Positions 4,436 to 5,208 of a stretch of DNA of 5,208 nt are shown piece by piece (the stretch's first letter is position 1; each line of letters begins with the position of its first letter). Location: the NCBI GenBank assembly GCA_020249025.1, contig JADCGM010000272.1, positions 1 through 5,208 on the forward strand. Direction: 5' to 3'. A program made the position numbers and the translations under genes. Origin of the DNA: Alphaproteobacteria bacterium. Lineage in GTDB: Bacteria; Pseudomonadota; Alphaproteobacteria; Sphingomonadales; Sphingomonadaceae. The notes beneath the pieces were generated by a model. The model ran no database searches and had not been told where the DNA came from. It worked only from the letters and a program-made list of their open reading frames with translations.

Positions 4436-5208
4436 ATGGCGCGCAATGCGGAGGCGCTGGCCGCCGCCGAGGACCTCAGCTCCTACAAGTGGGGCTTCAC
4501 CTCGGACGTCGAGTCGGAGCTCGCCCCCAAGGGGCTCAACGAGGACACGGTCCGCTACATTTCGGCCAAGAAGGGCGAGCCCGAGTGGCTGCTCGACTGG
4601 CGGCTGAAGGCGTTCCGCCTGTGGCAGACGATGGAGAGCCCGGACTGGGCCAAGCTCGACGTCGCGCCAATCGACTATCAGGACGCCTATTATTACGCCG
4701 CGCCCAAGGCGAAGCCGTCGCTGAAGTCCTTGGACGAGCTCGATCCCGAAATCCGCCGCACCTATGAAAAGCTCGGCATCCCGATCGAGGAGCAGAAGGT
4801 GCTTGCCGGGGTCGAGGGCGCGCGCAAGGTCGCGGTCGACGCGGTGTTCGACTCGGTCTCGGTCGCGACCACCTTCCGTGAGGAGCTGAAGAAGGCGGGC
4901 GTCATCTTCCTCTCCATCAGTGAGGCGGTGAAGGAATATCCCGAGCTGGTGAAAAAGTATCTCGGCATGGTCGTCCCCGTGCGCGACAATTACTTCGCCT
5001 GCCTCAACTCCGCGGTCTTTTCGGACGGCACCTTCGTCTATGTGCCCAAGGGCGTGCGCTGCCCGATGGAGCTCAGCACCTATTTCCGCATCAACGCCGC
5101 CAACACCGGCCAGTTCGAGCGGACGCTGATCGTCGCCGACGCCGGGGCCTATGTCAGCTATCTCGAAGGCTGCACCGCCCCGCAGCGCGACGAGAACCAG
5201 CTGCACGC
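4436..5208 (+). CDS. sufB: SufB, Fe-S cluster scaffold subunit (N-terminal half, cut by right edge)
   Basis: Encodes the first 257 residues of SufB, the scaffold protein that forms the cytosolic SufBC2D complex and on which Fe-S clusters are built with sulfur from SufS/SufE. Recognisable family blocks: [12 protein letters not shown] near 17-28, [16 protein letters not shown] near 48-63, the middle [20 protein letters not shown], the block [18 protein letters not shown], then [20 protein letters not shown] with [10 protein letters not shown], and [27 protein letters not shown] contains Cys246, equivalent by motif to the sulfur-accepting Cys254 of E. coli SufB. No cysteine occurs before Cys189. 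Full SufB proteins are about 480-495 residues, so roughly half is missing, including the C-terminal cluster ligands. The ATG follows a perfect GGAGG and lies 1 nt after sufR. Next genes, if the usual order holds, would be sufC, sufD and sufS. The truncation is only the window edge. Confidence 0.97.
   Translation, partial: MARNAEALAAAEDLSSYKWGFTSDVESELAPKGLNEDTVRYISAKKGEPEWLLDWRLKAFRLWQTMESPDWAKLDVAPIDYQDAYYYAAPKAKPSLKSLDELDPEIRRTYEKLGIPIEEQKVLAGVEGARKVAVDAVFDSVSVATTFREELKKAGVIFLSISEAVKEYPELVKKYLGMVVPVRDNYFACLNSAVFSDGTFVYVPKGVRCPMELSTYFRINAANTGQFERTLIVADAGAYVSYLEGCTAPQRDENQLH

Noticed and set aside
4334..5206. Minus-strand ORF (290 codons) opposite sufB
   Set aside because: sufB on the plus strand matches a highly conserved family throughout; the opposite frame is a shadow.

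Overview
The window is GC-rich chromosomal DNA, very probably from an alphaproteobacterium of the sphingomonad type. This is inferred from the heavy G/C third-position bias, from the sufR-sufB gene order with an Rrf2-type regulator directly ahead of sufB, and from a small exported protein with a DEVVVCARRPEEERYRLP-like motif that I associate with sphingomonads. No phage, IS, CRISPR, tRNA or rRNA signal was seen.

Left third (1-2248): a divergent metabolic locus. Two MmgE/PrpD-family genes lie on the minus strand. The upstream one (145-1413) is complete. The second starts at 148, overlaps the first by 4 nt (ATGA) and runs off the left edge. Divergently, on the plus strand, is a HutC-type GntR regulator (1517-2248). 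The roughly 100-bp gap holds a perfect palindrome, TGTCCGGACA, which is a good candidate operator. The layout suggests a small catabolic operon controlled by its divergent regulator. The substrate cannot be told from the sequence, and the rest of the operon lies outside the window.

Middle (2249-3033): a small exported four-cysteine protein of unknown function (2343-2780), followed by about 250 bp without a convincing gene. That gap contains several strong dyads: two overlapping GC palindromes, a 7-bp hairpin, an interrupted 13-bp stem-loop and a perfect 12-bp terminator-like hairpin. It could encode a small structured RNA or could simply be a terminator cluster.

Right (3034-5208): an AraC-family regulator (3034-3879), then the start of a SUF iron-sulfur cluster assembly operon. 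This consists of the Rrf2-family regulator sufR (3991-4434) with a recognisable promoter, and sufB (from 4436, cut by the right edge). sufB begins 1 nt after the sufR stop and its ribosome binding site lies inside the sufR 3' end. SufR has three clustered cysteines (CX7CX5C), suitable for binding an Fe-S cluster and so for autoregulation of the operon. The genes that normally follow (sufC, sufD, sufS and others) are expected beyond the edge.

Most of the window is ordinary chromosomal content. The points most worth a second look are the paired PrpD-like genes with their putative operator and the structured intergenic region at 2787-2945.
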